A stretch of DNA of 64,000 bases from Flavobacteriales bacterium (GCA_020853105.1 JADYZM010000028.1:1-64000), one strand, 5' to 3'. Positions 1-8,895 are shown, numbered from the stretch's first letter. Notes: generated by a model not told the origin, from the letters alone. A program made the numbers and translations.

Positions 1-457
1 CAGGTAAATAACCTATTCTTTTATTATTTCCAAATATAAACTCTCCTGTAAGTTTGATATCTCCATTAAATTTTCCTAATCCATCCACCACTATTTTGTC
101 CTTAAAATTAGCTGTACTATCAACAACCAATTTCTCTTTCATTTTTGCTGTTCCTAATACTCGCAAATCACTCTTAAATTTTCCTTCATCTGTAAAGACA
201 GATTTGCCTTTAATTAACACATCTTGATCAACAATAAGCTTCTTTTGTACTGTCAAACTGTCTTTTATTTTTACTTCTCTGTCTATCAACACATTTCCAC
301 CTAGTTTGGTACTTCCTACTACCTCAAAGTTTGTACTTGGAGATAGTGTTCCTACTCCTACGTTTCCTGTATCGGATAATAGGTTTACATTTTGGGCTTC
401 GATTTTTGATAATCCTATTGCTATCAATATTGTTGTAATTATTATAAGATTTCTCAT
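1..457 (-). CDS. Secreted tail-fibre-like repeat protein, 5' part only
   Basis: Reading the minus strand from the ATG at 457 gives an uninterrupted frame to the window edge (about 152 residues), so the gene is cut at its 3' end. The N-terminus is a signal peptide (MRNLIIITTILIAIGLSKIEAQ), followed by the motif GNVGVGTLSPS, common in Bacteroidota surface proteins that resemble phage tail fibres. After this come short alternating strands separated by about 8-10 residues with recurring pairs such as VLID, KIKDSLTV, LIVD, VLIKG and KLTG, a pattern suggesting a beta-helix or fibre shaft. The function is unknown; secretion to the surface is inferred from the signal peptide and motif. What follows downstream (often an intramolecular chaperone or adhesin head) cannot be seen. 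Confidence 0.75.
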   Translation of the reverse strand, partial: MRNLIIITTILIAIGLSKIEAQNVNLLSDTGNVGVGTLSPSTNFEVVGSTKLGGNVLIDREVKIKDSLTVQKKLIVDQDVLIKGKSVFTDEGKFKSDLRVLGTAKMKEKLVVDSTANFKDKIVVDGLGKFNGDIKLTGEFIFGNNKRIGYLP

Positions 458-562
458 GAGATTATTTTTTTATTTAGAATCAAATATAATAAAAAAATCA
501 GTTGTATTCAACCGATTGTATGTAATTATATAAAATCAATCAGTTGAATGTAAATTTCCTAA

Positions 563-796
563 ATGAAAAAGCGAATTAGGAAATCAGAAATGCCACAAGA
601 AATTATTTTACTTGGAGCTAGGATTCATCTAATCTTAAAAGAAAAAAATCTAAAACAACGTGATGTCGCTTACGATGCTGACTTAGATGTTGAAAATTTA
701 AGAAAATATATCAAAGGTAAGCAAGAAATGAAAATAAGCACATTAATTAAAATTGCTAAAGCTCTAAATGTAAAAATTGAAGAACTTTTTCAATAA
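563..796 (+). CDS. Small XRE-family helix-turn-helix regulator
   Basis: This 77-residue protein is almost entirely one HTH_3/XRE DNA-binding domain (about residues 14-76): LKEKNLKQRDVAYDADLDVE forms the helix-turn-helix and ISTLIKIAKALNVKIEELF is the typical terminal helix. There is no sensor or effector domain. It is divergent from the fibre-like gene on its left, so it might control that gene, but no operator was identified. Its TAA stop (794-796) directly abuts the stop codon of convergent prfA (797-799), leaving no room for a terminator. The family is clear; the regulon is unknown. Confidence 0.8.
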   Translation: MKKRIRKSEMPQEIILLGARIHLILKEKNLKQRDVAYDADLDVENLRKYIKGKQEMKISTLIKIAKALNVKIEELFQ

Positions 797-1879
797 CTAC
801 TCTGTTAAACCTGCTTGCAATTTTTCTGTATTTTCGGCTATTTTCAATCCATTTATAATGTCATCAATATCACCTTCCATTGCAGAGCCTAAATTATACA
901 ATGTTAAACCAATGCGATGGTCTGTTACTCTACCTTGAGGATAATTATAGGTTCTAATTTTTGCTGACCTGTCTCCGGTTGAAACTTGAGATTTTCTTTC
1001 GGCAGCTCTTTCCTTTTCTCTTTTGATAACCTCTGCTTCATACAAGCGTGTCCTTAATACTTTCATGGCAATTTCCATATTCTTTATTTGAGAACGTCCT
1101 TCCTGGCATTCAACAACGACACCTGTTGGAATATGTGTTAAACGAACAGCAGATTCTGTTTTATTCACGTGTTGACCACCAGCCCCTGATGATCTAAAGG
1201 TATCCTTTTTGATATCATCTTTTCTAATTTCAATATCAACTTCTTCAGCTTCAGGTAAAACTGCAACTGTAACGGCTGAAGTATGAACTCTGCCCTGCGA
1301 TTCTGTTGCTGGAACACGCTGTACGCGATGAACACCAGACTCAAATTTCAAAACTCCATATACACTGTCTCCTTCTACTGAAAAAGATATTTCCTTATAC
1401 CCTCCTGCTGTTCCTTCATTCAAATTTAACACTTCAGTTCTCCAACCTCTTTTATCCATGTATTTTGAATACATTCTGTACAAATCACCAACAAAAATGC
1501 TTGCCTCATCTCCACCGGTTCCGGCTCTAATCTCAACTATAACATTCTTGCTGTCCTCTTCATCTTTGGGGATTAACAACAGCTTTACTTCTTCATCCAT
1601 TTTATTTTTTTCTTGAATCAAGCTATCCAATTCAGATTTAGCCATTTCCAAAAATTCCTTATCCGTTTCTGTCTTAATAATTTCTTTAGATGATTCTATG
1701 TTTCCAATTACGTTTTTATACTTTTTATACACCTCATGTATAACCTGTAATTCTTTGTATTCCTTATTCAACTTCACATATCTATTCATATCAGAAACAA
1801 CTTCAGGGTCAGTAATTTGTTCACTTACTAATTCAAAGCGAAGATTAATCTGTTCTAATTTTTTTAATAAATCATTCAT
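797..1879 (-). CDS. prfA: Peptide chain release factor 1
   Basis: This 360-residue class I release factor recognises UAA and UAG in the ribosomal A site and triggers peptide release. The catalytic GGQ lies in GAGGQHVNKT (G234, G235, Q236), and the RF1-type codon-reading tripeptide PAT is seen in RVPATESQGRVHTSAV, which separates it from RF2 (SPF type). The N-terminal helical domain and full family length are present. The start MNDLLKKLEQ is the normal RF1 start. purM lies 7 bp upstream on the same strand, so the two are probably cotranscribed. Confidence 0.97.
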   Translation of the reverse strand: MNDLLKKLEQINLRFELVSEQITDPEVVSDMNRYVKLNKEYKELQVIHEVYKKYKNVIGNIESSKEIIKTETDKEFLEMAKSELDSLIQEKNKMDEEVKLLLIPKDEEDSKNVIVEIRAGTGGDEASIFVGDLYRMYSKYMDKRGWRTEVLNLNEGTAGGYKEISFSVEGDSVYGVLKFESGVHRVQRVPATESQGRVHTSAVTVAVLPEAEEVDIEIRKDDIKKDTFRSSGAGGQHVNKTESAVRLTHIPTGVVVECQEGRSQIKNMEIAMKVLRTRLYEAEVIKREKERAAERKSQVSTGDRSAKIRTYNYPQGRVTDHRIGLTLYNLGSAMEGDIDDIINGLKIAENTEKLQAGLTE

Positions 1880-1886
1880 AAATCAA

Positions 1887-3056
1887 TTAATATATAAACT
1901 CCCCAAATTCACTTTTAATTGTAAGTTTTTTTTCTCCTTTTTTCCCAACATAACCGATAATCTTGGCATCAACACCAAATGATTTGGATATAGAAATCAA
2001 TTCAGTTGAAATAGTTTCATCTACATACAATTCCATTCGATGCCCCATGTTAAATACTTTATACATTTCTTTCCAATTTGTACCTGATTGCTCTTTAATA
2101 ATTTTAAACAAATTAGGCACTTCAAACAAGTTATTTTTTATAATATGTAAATCATCAACAAAATGCAATATTTTTGTTTGAGCTCCACCACTGCAATGAA
2201 CCATTCCATCAATTTTACCTTTATACCTATTTAGAATAGCTTTTATTATCGGAGCGTAGGTTCTTGTTGGTGATAGAACTAGTTTTCCCATATCAAGTTC
2301 CTCTCCTTCAATTTTATCAGTCAAGTTATACTTTCCGGAGTAAATCAATTCTTGTGGTAAGGTGTTGTCAAATGTTTCAGGATATTTTTTAGCAATCGTT
2401 TTATTAAATACATCGTGTCTGGCAGAAGTTAGCCCATTGCTTCCCATTCCTCCATTATACACCTTTTCATAACTAGCCTTTCCATATGAAGCCAATCCGA
2501 CAATAACATTTCCTTCTTTAATATTTGCATTATTAATCACTTCGGAACGTTTCATTCTACAAGTTACCGTAGAGTCAACTATTATTGTTTTTACCAAATC
2601 TCCTACATCAGCAGTTTCTCCTCCGGTTGAATAAATTCCTATACCTAAACTTCTTAATTCTTCTAACAATTCTTCTGAACCATTGATTATTTCTGAAATT
2701 ACTTCTCCGGGAATTAAATTTTTATTTCTACCTATAGTTGATGATACAAGAATATTATCAACTGCCCCCACACAAAGTAAATCATCTATATTCATGATAA
2801 GTGCATCTTGTGCAATTCCCTTCCAAACAGATAAATCTCCGGTTTCTTTCCAATAAGCATAGGCTAAAGATGATTTTGTGCCAGCACCATCAGCATGCAT
2901 TACAATACAATGGTCTTCACTATTGGTTAAATAATCCGGTATTATTTTACAGAATGCATGAGGGAATAATCCCTTATCAATTTTTTTGATTGCATTGTGA
3001 ACATCTTCTTTAGATGCAGAAACTCCTCTCAGTAAATATCTTTCGTTTGAATTCAT
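1887..3056 (-). CDS. purM: Phosphoribosylformylglycinamidine cyclo-ligase (AIR synthase)
   Basis: PurM closes the imidazole ring of FGAM using ATP to form AIR in de novo purine synthesis. The protein (389 residues from this start) begins MNSNERYLLRGVSASKEDV and has the AIR-synthase N domain with HADGAGTKSSLAY and a Gly-rich GGETADVGDLV segment, then the C domain. A longer reading frame extends to 3095, but its first 13 codons run through a transcription terminator hairpin and a -7 promoter element, so I use the ATG at 3056, which matches the family start. The promoter-like TAACTTTG at 3063-3070 leaves a leader of only a few bases. The gene is followed closely by prfA. Confidence 0.93.
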   Translation of the reverse strand: MNSNERYLLRGVSASKEDVHNAIKKIDKGLFPHAFCKIIPDYLTNSEDHCIVMHADGAGTKSSLAYAYWKETGDLSVWKGIAQDALIMNIDDLLCVGAVDNILVSSTIGRNKNLIPGEVISEIINGSEELLEELRSLGIGIYSTGGETADVGDLVKTIIVDSTVTCRMKRSEVINNANIKEGNVIVGLASYGKASYEKVYNGGMGSNGLTSARHDVFNKTIAKKYPETFDNTLPQELIYSGKYNLTDKIEGEELDMGKLVLSPTRTYAPIIKAILNRYKGKIDGMVHCSGGAQTKILHFVDDLHIIKNNLFEVPNLFKIIKEQSGTNWKEMYKVFNMGHRMELYVDETISTELISISKSFGVDAKIIGYVGKKGEKKLTIKSEFGEFIY

Positions 3057-3062
3057 GGGCTG

Positions 3063-3070
3063 CAAAGTTA
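3063..3070 (-). promoter_or_regulatory. Bacteroidota -7 element of purM
   Basis: The minus strand reads TAACTTTG followed by CAGCCC and then the purM ATG. It is an exact match to TAnnTTTG. Only six bases separate it from the start codon, so the transcript would be leaderless or nearly so. No clear -33 TTTG element is visible at the usual spacing, because the terminator hairpin occupies that region. Confidence 0.5.
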
Positions 3071-3077
3071 TATAAAC

Positions 3078-3113
3078 AAAAAAAGCATCTTGCAAAACAA
3101 GATGCTTTTTTTT
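3078..3113 (-). terminator. Rho-independent terminator of the PorE-like gene
   Basis: A perfect hairpin, AGCATCTTG and CAAGATGCT around a short loop, is flanked by A runs on one side and T runs on the other, so it could work in both directions. It lies just after the stop of the minus-strand PorE-like gene (3127) and before purM. Confidence 0.85.
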
Positions 3114-3126
3114 CTATTTAAATTAT

Positions 3127-5124
3127 CTAATTAGGAGTTGAAGGTGCTGTTGTTGGCACATAATCATCTCTCAATACTTTAAAGTCAGTACGTCTGTTTT
3201 TTTGATGTGCTGCTTCTTTCTCTTCTTCAGATTTCAATGAATTAATATATTTCTCATCTAATAAAGTACCATCTGGCATTTTCAATGGTTCCATTTCTCC
3301 CATACCTTTTGCTACAATTCTATCAGCAGCAACTCCTTTTTCTTTTACTAAATAATCAACGCAAGACTGAGCTCTTCTTTGAGAAAGTTTTTCGTTATAG
3401 GTATTGTTACCTCTAAAGTCTGTGTGTGATCGTAATTGGATAACAATATTTGGGTTATCAATCATAATATTATATAAATAATTCAACGAATCTTTAGACT
3501 CAGGTAACAAATCTGCTTTGTTGTATGCGTATAATATTTGAGGTAATTTGATTGGACCTCTCATTGGTTGAAGTTCATACTCATGCTCAAAGTTTTTGCT
3601 TTCAGTATATCCAACTGTTGACTCTTTTCCTTTTGCTGAAAGATATTTCTCTTTCTCTACAACCAATGAATATGAAGTATTTGGGTTAATATAACGTTTA
3701 TCTCCATTTTCAATAAATGAAAAAGCACCGTTATCATCTGTTAAAACTTCTGCTGTCATACCGTCTGTCCCAACAATTTTAACTTTTGCTCCAGGAATTG
3801 GTTTTTGTGTTTCAACATCTTTAACTGTACCTTTCAAAGAAAACAATATTTGTGGAGTGTAAAATTCCCAAATATCATCACCACCTTTTCCTCCCGTTCT
3901 GCTGGTTGTAAACATACCTCTATTTTGTCCATCTTCAAAAACAATTCCAAAGTCATTAGCTTCTGAATTCATTGGATATTTTAAGTTTTCTGGATTTCCC
4001 CATTGATTTACGCCTTTACTTTTTGCTTTGAATAAGTCAAGACCCCCCATGCCCGGAAGACCTGTTGAAGCGAAATACAATTCTCCATTATCTCTAATAT
4101 ATGGGAACATTTCATCTCCTGGAGTATTAATTTCAGCACCTAAGTTAACAGCATCTGACCATTTTTTTGCTTTTTTATCGTATGTGATATACCATAAATC
4201 TTTCCCTCCTTGACCACCTGGCATATTTGAAGAGAAAACAAGTGTGTTGTCATCATCAGAAATTGCAGGGTGTCCAACAGTAAATGTATCATTAGCAATA
4301 GGAATTAATGTAGGTTCTCCCCAGTTTTGACCAGATTTTGTAGCTGTATAAATACTACAGCCCATAACTCCTTTTTTTAATACTCCGCAACGGGTAAAAT
4401 AAATTGTATTCTTTTTAGAGTTTAAACAAGCTGAACCCTCACTGGCTGGAGAATTTATTGTGGCATTTAATAAAGAAGGTGTGCTCCATTTTCCTTTATT
4501 GTCTCTTTTAGACATATATATATCATCGAAATTCATACCTGTTACATCAGATACTTCAGTTCCGGTTGAACCTTGTCTTGTAGATGTAAAATAAATTTCT
4601 GTACCTTTTTTATCAGAAAAAATTGGTGAAAAATCATAATCCTCTGAATTTAGCAATGGAAGTGCATTAACAACTTCTTTTGAAGGGTTTTCTTTCCATG
4701 CTTTCGCGTCAGTACTGGACTTAACTCCTGCATCACCTCTCTTGTCACCTGGGTTTGCAGCCTTATATTTATTGTACTCAACGATAGCCTCCTCATATTT
4801 TCCTTGAGATTTATAAATATTAGCTAAATGCAATATCGCAATTGGGTCTTCATACTTTGATGTAATCGCTTTTGAATACCAAACAGCAGCTTGAGTACCA
4901 TCTTCTTTTAAACGGTAACACTCAGCTATTTGAAATAGTATTCTAGATTTAGTTTCTTTATTACTCTCTTTTGTATATGCTTTTTTATACAGTTCAATTG
5001 CTTGATAATATTTATAACCACTAAATGCTACATCGGCATCTAGCACGTAATTTTTCTGAGCTTTGATAGTAAAATTAATTACAAAAAGTAAAATAAATAC
5101 ACTTAAAAATTTTAATGTTTTCAT
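3127..5124 (-). CDS. PorE-like TPR/PD40/carboxypeptidase-regulatory/OmpA protein
   Basis: This 665-residue envelope protein has a signal peptide (1-22, ending TIKAQ), TPR helices (about 25-130), a PD40/WD40-like beta-propeller (about 165-420, with repeated IYFTSTR, TLVFSSNMPGGQGG and ELYFASTGLPGMGG blades), a carboxypeptidase-regulatory-like domain (about 428-520, starting FSLKGTVKDVETQKPIPGAK) and a C-terminal OmpA peptidoglycan-binding domain (about 530-650, SHTDFRGNNTYNEKLSQRRA). This is the architecture and length of PorE, the peptidoglycan-associated T9SS component of Porphyromonas. T9SS substrates are encoded nearby. Unlike PorE as I recall it, no lipobox Cys is visible. Bacteroidota carry several such paralogues, so PorE orthology is a hypothesis. 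A terminator follows. Confidence 0.85.
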   Translation of the reverse strand: MKTLKFLSVFILLFVINFTIKAQKNYVLDADVAFSGYKYYQAIELYKKAYTKESNKETKSRILFQIAECYRLKEDGTQAAVWYSKAITSKYEDPIAILHLANIYKSQGKYEEAIVEYNKYKAANPGDKRGDAGVKSSTDAKAWKENPSKEVVNALPLLNSEDYDFSPIFSDKKGTEIYFTSTRQGSTGTEVSDVTGMNFDDIYMSKRDNKGKWSTPSLLNATINSPASEGSACLNSKKNTIYFTRCGVLKKGVMGCSIYTATKSGQNWGEPTLIPIANDTFTVGHPAISDDDNTLVFSSNMPGGQGGKDLWYITYDKKAKKWSDAVNLGAEINTPGDEMFPYIRDNGELYFASTGLPGMGGLDLFKAKSKGVNQWGNPENLKYPMNSEANDFGIVFEDGQNRGMFTTSRTGGKGGDDIWEFYTPQILFSLKGTVKDVETQKPIPGAKVKIVGTDGMTAEVLTDDNGAFSFIENGDKRYINPNTSYSLVVEKEKYLSAKGKESTVGYTESKNFEHEYELQPMRGPIKLPQILYAYNKADLLPESKDSLNYLYNIMIDNPNIVIQLRSHTDFRGNNTYNEKLSQRRAQSCVDYLVKEKGVAADRIVAKGMGEMEPLKMPDGTLLDEKYINSLKSEEEKEAAHQKNRRTDFKVLRDDYVPTTAPSTPN

Positions 5125-5247
5125 AGAGTTTGTTAGTCTTTTTACAAATGAATTTGGCTAAGGTAAAATATTTATTTGGATAATTCAAAAAAAGATTATC
5201 AAAATTTAACTTTTGTGATATTTTTTAAACCAATTAATAAATATCTC

Positions 5248-7434
5248 TTATTTTGTAAAAATCAACTCTCTTAGTTTTGGTAATGGCCAAAGTTCATCTT
5301 CTATCAACAGTTCTAGTTTGTCAGAATTATATTTAATTTCTTGAAAATATGGTTTTACCTTATCACAGTATGCAAATGCTTTCTTTTCTGCGTTTTCAAT
5401 TTTATTTGCCTTTTTTCGTTCTTCAAGCATTGAGTCGCAACATTTCTTCAATTCATTTAAACGGATAACTGATTGTTCTAGTAGTTGGTATTGTGTTGAT
5501 GCCATTTTCTTTGCATCTTTTCCATAGACATCAACCATTCCTTTAATATTTTTTAAAAGTATATTTTGATATTTTATAGCAGTTGGGATAATATGGTTTT
5601 GAGCTATATCTCCTAATACTCTTGACTCAATTTGTAATTTAAGTATATAGTTTTCCAGTTCAATTTCATGTCTTGCTTCCATTTCAATAGGTGAAAGAAT
5701 ACCCAATTTATCAAACAACTCTATTGTTCTTTTATCTTTCATTGTTGCTATTGCTCGAGGTGTATCTTTAAGATTTGGTAAACCTCTTTTTTCAGCTTCT
5801 TTTACCCAATCTTCTGAATATCCATTTCCTTCAAATCTTATCTTTTTAGATTCTTTTATTAATTTTTGAAGTTCTTTTAGAATTGCCTCATCTTTCTTTT
5901 CTCCTTTATTGATTCTATTATCTACATCTTTTTTAAATAAAATTAATTGATTAGCAACAATCGTGTTAAAAGCTATCATTGCAGAGCCACAATTTGCTGA
6001 TGAGCCTACTGCTCTAAATTCAAATTTGTTTCCGGTAAAAGCAACCGGAGAAGTTCTGTTTCTATCTGTATTGTCAAGCAATATTTGAGGAATTTTTCCA
6101 ATACTTAATTTTAACTCTGTTTTATCTTCAGGAGTCATTTTACCAGCCTTCACATTTTTCTCAATACTGTCAAGCATCTGTGTTAATTGTCTTCCTATAA
6201 AAACGGATACAATTGCCGGAGGTGCCTCATTAGCGCCAAGCCTGTGATCATTTCCTGCTGATGCAATACTTGCTCTTAATATCTCAGGGTTATCATGGAC
6301 TGCTTTTATTGTATTTACAAAGAAAGTTAAAAATCTTAGATTATTTTTTGGGTTTTTACCGGGTGCTAATAAGTTGATTCCTGTATTAGTACTCATTGAC
6401 CAATTGTTGTGTTTACCTGAACCGTTCAAAGATGGGAAAGGTTTTTCGTGAAGAAGAACTCTTAAATCATGTTTACGAGCAACCTTCTCCATAATATCCA
6501 TCAAGAGCAGGTTGTGATCATTTGCTAAATTTGCTTCTTCAAACATTGGTGCACATTCAAATTGGTTTGGAGCTACCTCGTTATGTCTTGTTGTAACGGG
6601 TATTCCCAATTTATGAGACTCTATTTCAAAATCCCTCATAAAGGCAGTTACCCTATCTGGAATAGATCCGAAGTAGTGATCATCTAATTGTTGTCCTTTA
6701 GCAGGGTTATGTCCAACAAGAGCTCTACCTGTCATCATAATGTCAGGACGTGCATAAAATAAAGCTTTGTCAATTAAAAAGTATTCTTGTTCCCATCCCA
6801 AAGTAGCATTAACTTTTGTAACATCCTTTTCAAAATACTGGCAAACATCTGTAGCAGCTCTATCAAGTGCATTTAACGCTTTTAATAATGGCATCTTAAA
6901 ATCGAGTGCTTCGCCTGTATATGCAATAAAAATTGTTGGGATACATAATGTTTTTGAAACGATAAATGCTGGTGAAGTTGGATCCCAAGCAGTATATCCT
7001 CTCGCCTCGAATGTGTTTCTGATTCCTCCATTTGGGAAACTCGATGCATCTGGTTCTTGTTGGACTAAGTTATCTCCATCTAATGTTTCAATTGCTCTAT
7101 TCTCATCGATTGGTCTAAAAAAAGAATCGTGTTTTTCAGCAGTTGTTCCTGTTAGAGGTTGAAACCAGTGAGTATAATGTGTAACTCCTTTTGTTAATGC
7201 CCAGTCTTTCATGGCAGAAGCAACAACACTAGCTAATTGTCTATCAAGGGTTGTACCTTCATTAATTGTTTTTAATAAAGTTTTATAAACGTCTCCGGGT
7301 AAATATTCTCTCATCACATTTTGTGTAAATACACTTGATGCGTAATAATTAGATGCTTTTACATCAGGATAATCAATTGGAAGAGGTTTTCTTGATAATG
7401 CTTCAGATAATGCTTGAAATCGAAAAGTTGCCAT
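5248..7434 (-). CDS. glnN: Glutamine synthetase, type III
   Basis: This 728-residue GSIII forms glutamine from glutamate, ammonia and ATP in the cytoplasm and is the main ammonium-assimilation enzyme in many Bacteroidota. The length matches GSIII (about 700-730) and excludes GSI/GSII. Typical blocks are the N-terminal GSIII domain, then GWEQEYFLID, TRHNEVAPNQFECAP, LHEKPFPSLNGSGKHNNWS and NRTSPVAFTGNKFEFRAVGS, which hold metal, ATP and glutamate ligands. It stands alone; a -7 element and a perfect inverted repeat lie upstream, which may reflect nitrogen control. No PII gene or amtB is nearby. Confidence 0.97.
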   Translation of the reverse strand: MATFRFQALSEALSRKPLPIDYPDVKASNYYASSVFTQNVMREYLPGDVYKTLLKTINEGTTLDRQLASVVASAMKDWALTKGVTHYTHWFQPLTGTTAEKHDSFFRPIDENRAIETLDGDNLVQQEPDASSFPNGGIRNTFEARGYTAWDPTSPAFIVSKTLCIPTIFIAYTGEALDFKMPLLKALNALDRAATDVCQYFEKDVTKVNATLGWEQEYFLIDKALFYARPDIMMTGRALVGHNPAKGQQLDDHYFGSIPDRVTAFMRDFEIESHKLGIPVTTRHNEVAPNQFECAPMFEEANLANDHNLLLMDIMEKVARKHDLRVLLHEKPFPSLNGSGKHNNWSMSTNTGINLLAPGKNPKNNLRFLTFFVNTIKAVHDNPEILRASIASAGNDHRLGANEAPPAIVSVFIGRQLTQMLDSIEKNVKAGKMTPEDKTELKLSIGKIPQILLDNTDRNRTSPVAFTGNKFEFRAVGSSANCGSAMIAFNTIVANQLILFKKDVDNRINKGEKKDEAILKELQKLIKESKKIRFEGNGYSEDWVKEAEKRGLPNLKDTPRAIATMKDKRTIELFDKLGILSPIEMEARHEIELENYILKLQIESRVLGDIAQNHIIPTAIKYQNILLKNIKGMVDVYGKDAKKMASTQYQLLEQSVIRLNELKKCCDSMLEERKKANKIENAEKKAFAYCDKVKPYFQEIKYNSDKLELLIEDELWPLPKLRELIFTK

Positions 7435-7463
7435 ATATTTTAGTAATTAATTATTTTTTTTGA

Positions 7464-7471
7464 CAAAAATA
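7464..7471 (-). promoter_or_regulatory. Bacteroidota -7 element of glnN
   Basis: The minus strand reads TATTTTTG, an exact match to TAnnTTTG, ending 29 bases before the glnN ATG. No convincing -33 TTTG is visible at the standard spacing, so an activator may be needed; the inverted repeat at 7502-7541 lies just upstream. Confidence 0.45.
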
Positions 7472-7501
7472 AATTAAAAAATGAGGGTGTTTTCATTTTT
7501 T

Positions 7502-7541
7502 AATACTTTTTTTTAAACATACCCCCATAAAAAAAAGTATT
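7502..7541. repeat. Perfect 13-bp inverted repeat upstream of glnN
   Basis: Arms AATACTTTTTTTT (7502-7514) and AAAAAAAAGTATT (7529-7541) are exact reverse complements around a 14-base spacer containing a CCCCC run. The element sits about 30 bases upstream of the glnN -7 box, in operator or activator position. It has no GC stem and so is a poor terminator. Confidence 0.6.
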
Positions 7542-7579
7542 ATTTTCAATTTTTACTAAAAAAATTTAAGCATTACCCA

Positions 7580-7617
7580 AAAAAAAAGACCCTATTTGAA
7601 AAATAAGGTCTTTTTTT
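7580..7617 (-). terminator. Terminator of the OmpA-family gene
   Basis: Stem AGACCCTATTT paired with AAATAAGGTCT (one mismatch) around a short loop, with A and T runs on the two sides. It lies about 17 bases after the stop of the minus-strand OmpA-family gene at 7634. Confidence 0.75.
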
Positions 7618-7633
7618 CAATAATCTATAATTA

Positions 7634-8818
7634 TTAATTCTTTATTATTATTTCAACTCGTTTGTTTTTAACTGCATCTTTGTTTGTAGATACTCCTTTC
7701 ATTTCACGTAACACATTTTCCTTCACTAATCCTTTTGAAATAACATATTTATACACTGCACTAACTCTTCTTCCATCTAATTTTTCTTCAGTCTTTTCTG
7801 ATTCATCTATGTAACCAAATAATTCAATTTTAGAGTTGGGTGTATTTTTAAGTAATGCAATAAAAGCATCTAATTTTTTGATTTCTTCAGGTTTTAAATC
7901 TGCATTTTTATCGTCAAAATAAATTACATTATTATTTGATACACTTTGTGTGCTATTGTTTGAAGGTGCAATGGTGTTAGGTGCATTTGTTGCAGGTGCT
8001 CCATAAGAATCTATTATTTTAGATTTATTATCTTTTCCTGATAAATCACTTTTAAACTGACTGTTTACTGTTTCAATATCATCTACTCCTGGTGTAAAAT
8101 CACAATCACATCTATCTTCAGTATTTGCAAGTGTTACGGATATATTATCCAAAAAATAATACGCTTCATTAATTTGAGGTGTATTAAAGCCTTGGGGTCG
8201 TTTTACCTTATTAATTTTTAGTTTTAATTCAGGAGTAAAGTTTCCAATGGTTAAGTATTGTTCACCACCTTTGGCTTTAAACTTAGCACAAATTGGTGTC
8301 CAGTAGAATTGCTTTTCGTAAACAACTTGTTTTCTACTCACAATTTGTGGTTCAAATTGCAAAACATCACTGTTATTAGCAGATACAGCATCTGTAGAAA
8401 GATAAGCTCCAATAAAATTACAAGCGTATTTGGATAAGTCAGACAAACTTACATGAAAAGTTATACAATATTCTTCATCTTGTTTAAGTGGTTCTGTTAA
8501 TTTAACTTGTAGATAAGAACGTGGTATTTTTTCCTTATAACTATAGGCAATAAAACCAGCATAGTTATCTCCTGACATTGGTTCTTCAGCACCGTATATA
8601 TTGTTAGGAACAGAAACTTCACCTTCTTTTAATGCTTTAATAAATAAATCAGCTTGAGCTAAAGTAGGTGAAATCCAAGGAGATGCCATAGCAATCTGAC
8701 CCTTTTCTTTTATCTTTTTGGTTACTTTCTGAAAATTATGATTAGGCACCAGATTAGTTTGAGCAATTGAAGTTACACAATATAAATATGTAATTGTGGA
8801 TAGAATTATTTTTTTCAT
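7634..8818 (-). CDS. OmpA-family outer-membrane/peptidoglycan-linked protein
   Basis: From the ATG at 8818 the protein is 394 residues with signal peptide MKKIILSTITYLYCVTSIAQ; a frame extension to 8845 would put nine residues before the signal and is rejected. The N-terminal half (about 21-240) begins NLVPNHNFQKV, resembling the N-LVxNxxFE opening of jelly-roll carbohydrate-binding-like domains, though I cannot assign a family. A Ser/Asn/Pro-rich linker follows (about 260-300), then a C-terminal OmpA domain (about 300-394: VIYFDDKNADLKPEEI, IELFGYIDESE, GRRVSAVYKY, KNKRVEIII). The OmpA half should bind peptidoglycan; the role of the N-terminal half is unknown. Confidence 0.8.
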   Translation of the reverse strand: MKKIILSTITYLYCVTSIAQTNLVPNHNFQKVTKKIKEKGQIAMASPWISPTLAQADLFIKALKEGEVSVPNNIYGAEEPMSGDNYAGFIAYSYKEKIPRSYLQVKLTEPLKQDEEYCITFHVSLSDLSKYACNFIGAYLSTDAVSANNSDVLQFEPQIVSRKQVVYEKQFYWTPICAKFKAKGGEQYLTIGNFTPELKLKINKVKRPQGFNTPQINEAYYFLDNISVTLANTEDRCDCDFTPGVDDIETVNSQFKSDLSGKDNKSKIIDSYGAPATNAPNTIAPSNNSTQSVSNNNVIYFDDKNADLKPEEIKKLDAFIALLKNTPNSKIELFGYIDESEKTEEKLDGRRVSAVYKYVISKGLVKENVLREMKGVSTNKDAVKNKRVEIIIKN

Positions 8819-8895
8819 AACAATCTTTTTTTTCGATTCATACAAAATTCAGACCGAAAAGTACACAATATTTATTAATGCATAAAATGAAAAAC

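Noticed and set aside
306..533. 75-residue plus-strand frame at the window start
   Set aside because: It is antisense to the secreted repeat protein whose signal peptide and motif are convincing.
3057..3095. Upstream extension of purM by 13 codons
   Set aside because: The added residues translate a terminator hairpin and promoter element; the ATG at 3056 matches the known PurM N-terminus.
6767..7162. 131-residue plus-strand frame inside glnN
   Set aside because: It is the antisense shadow of a highly conserved GSIII region, with no domain or promoter.
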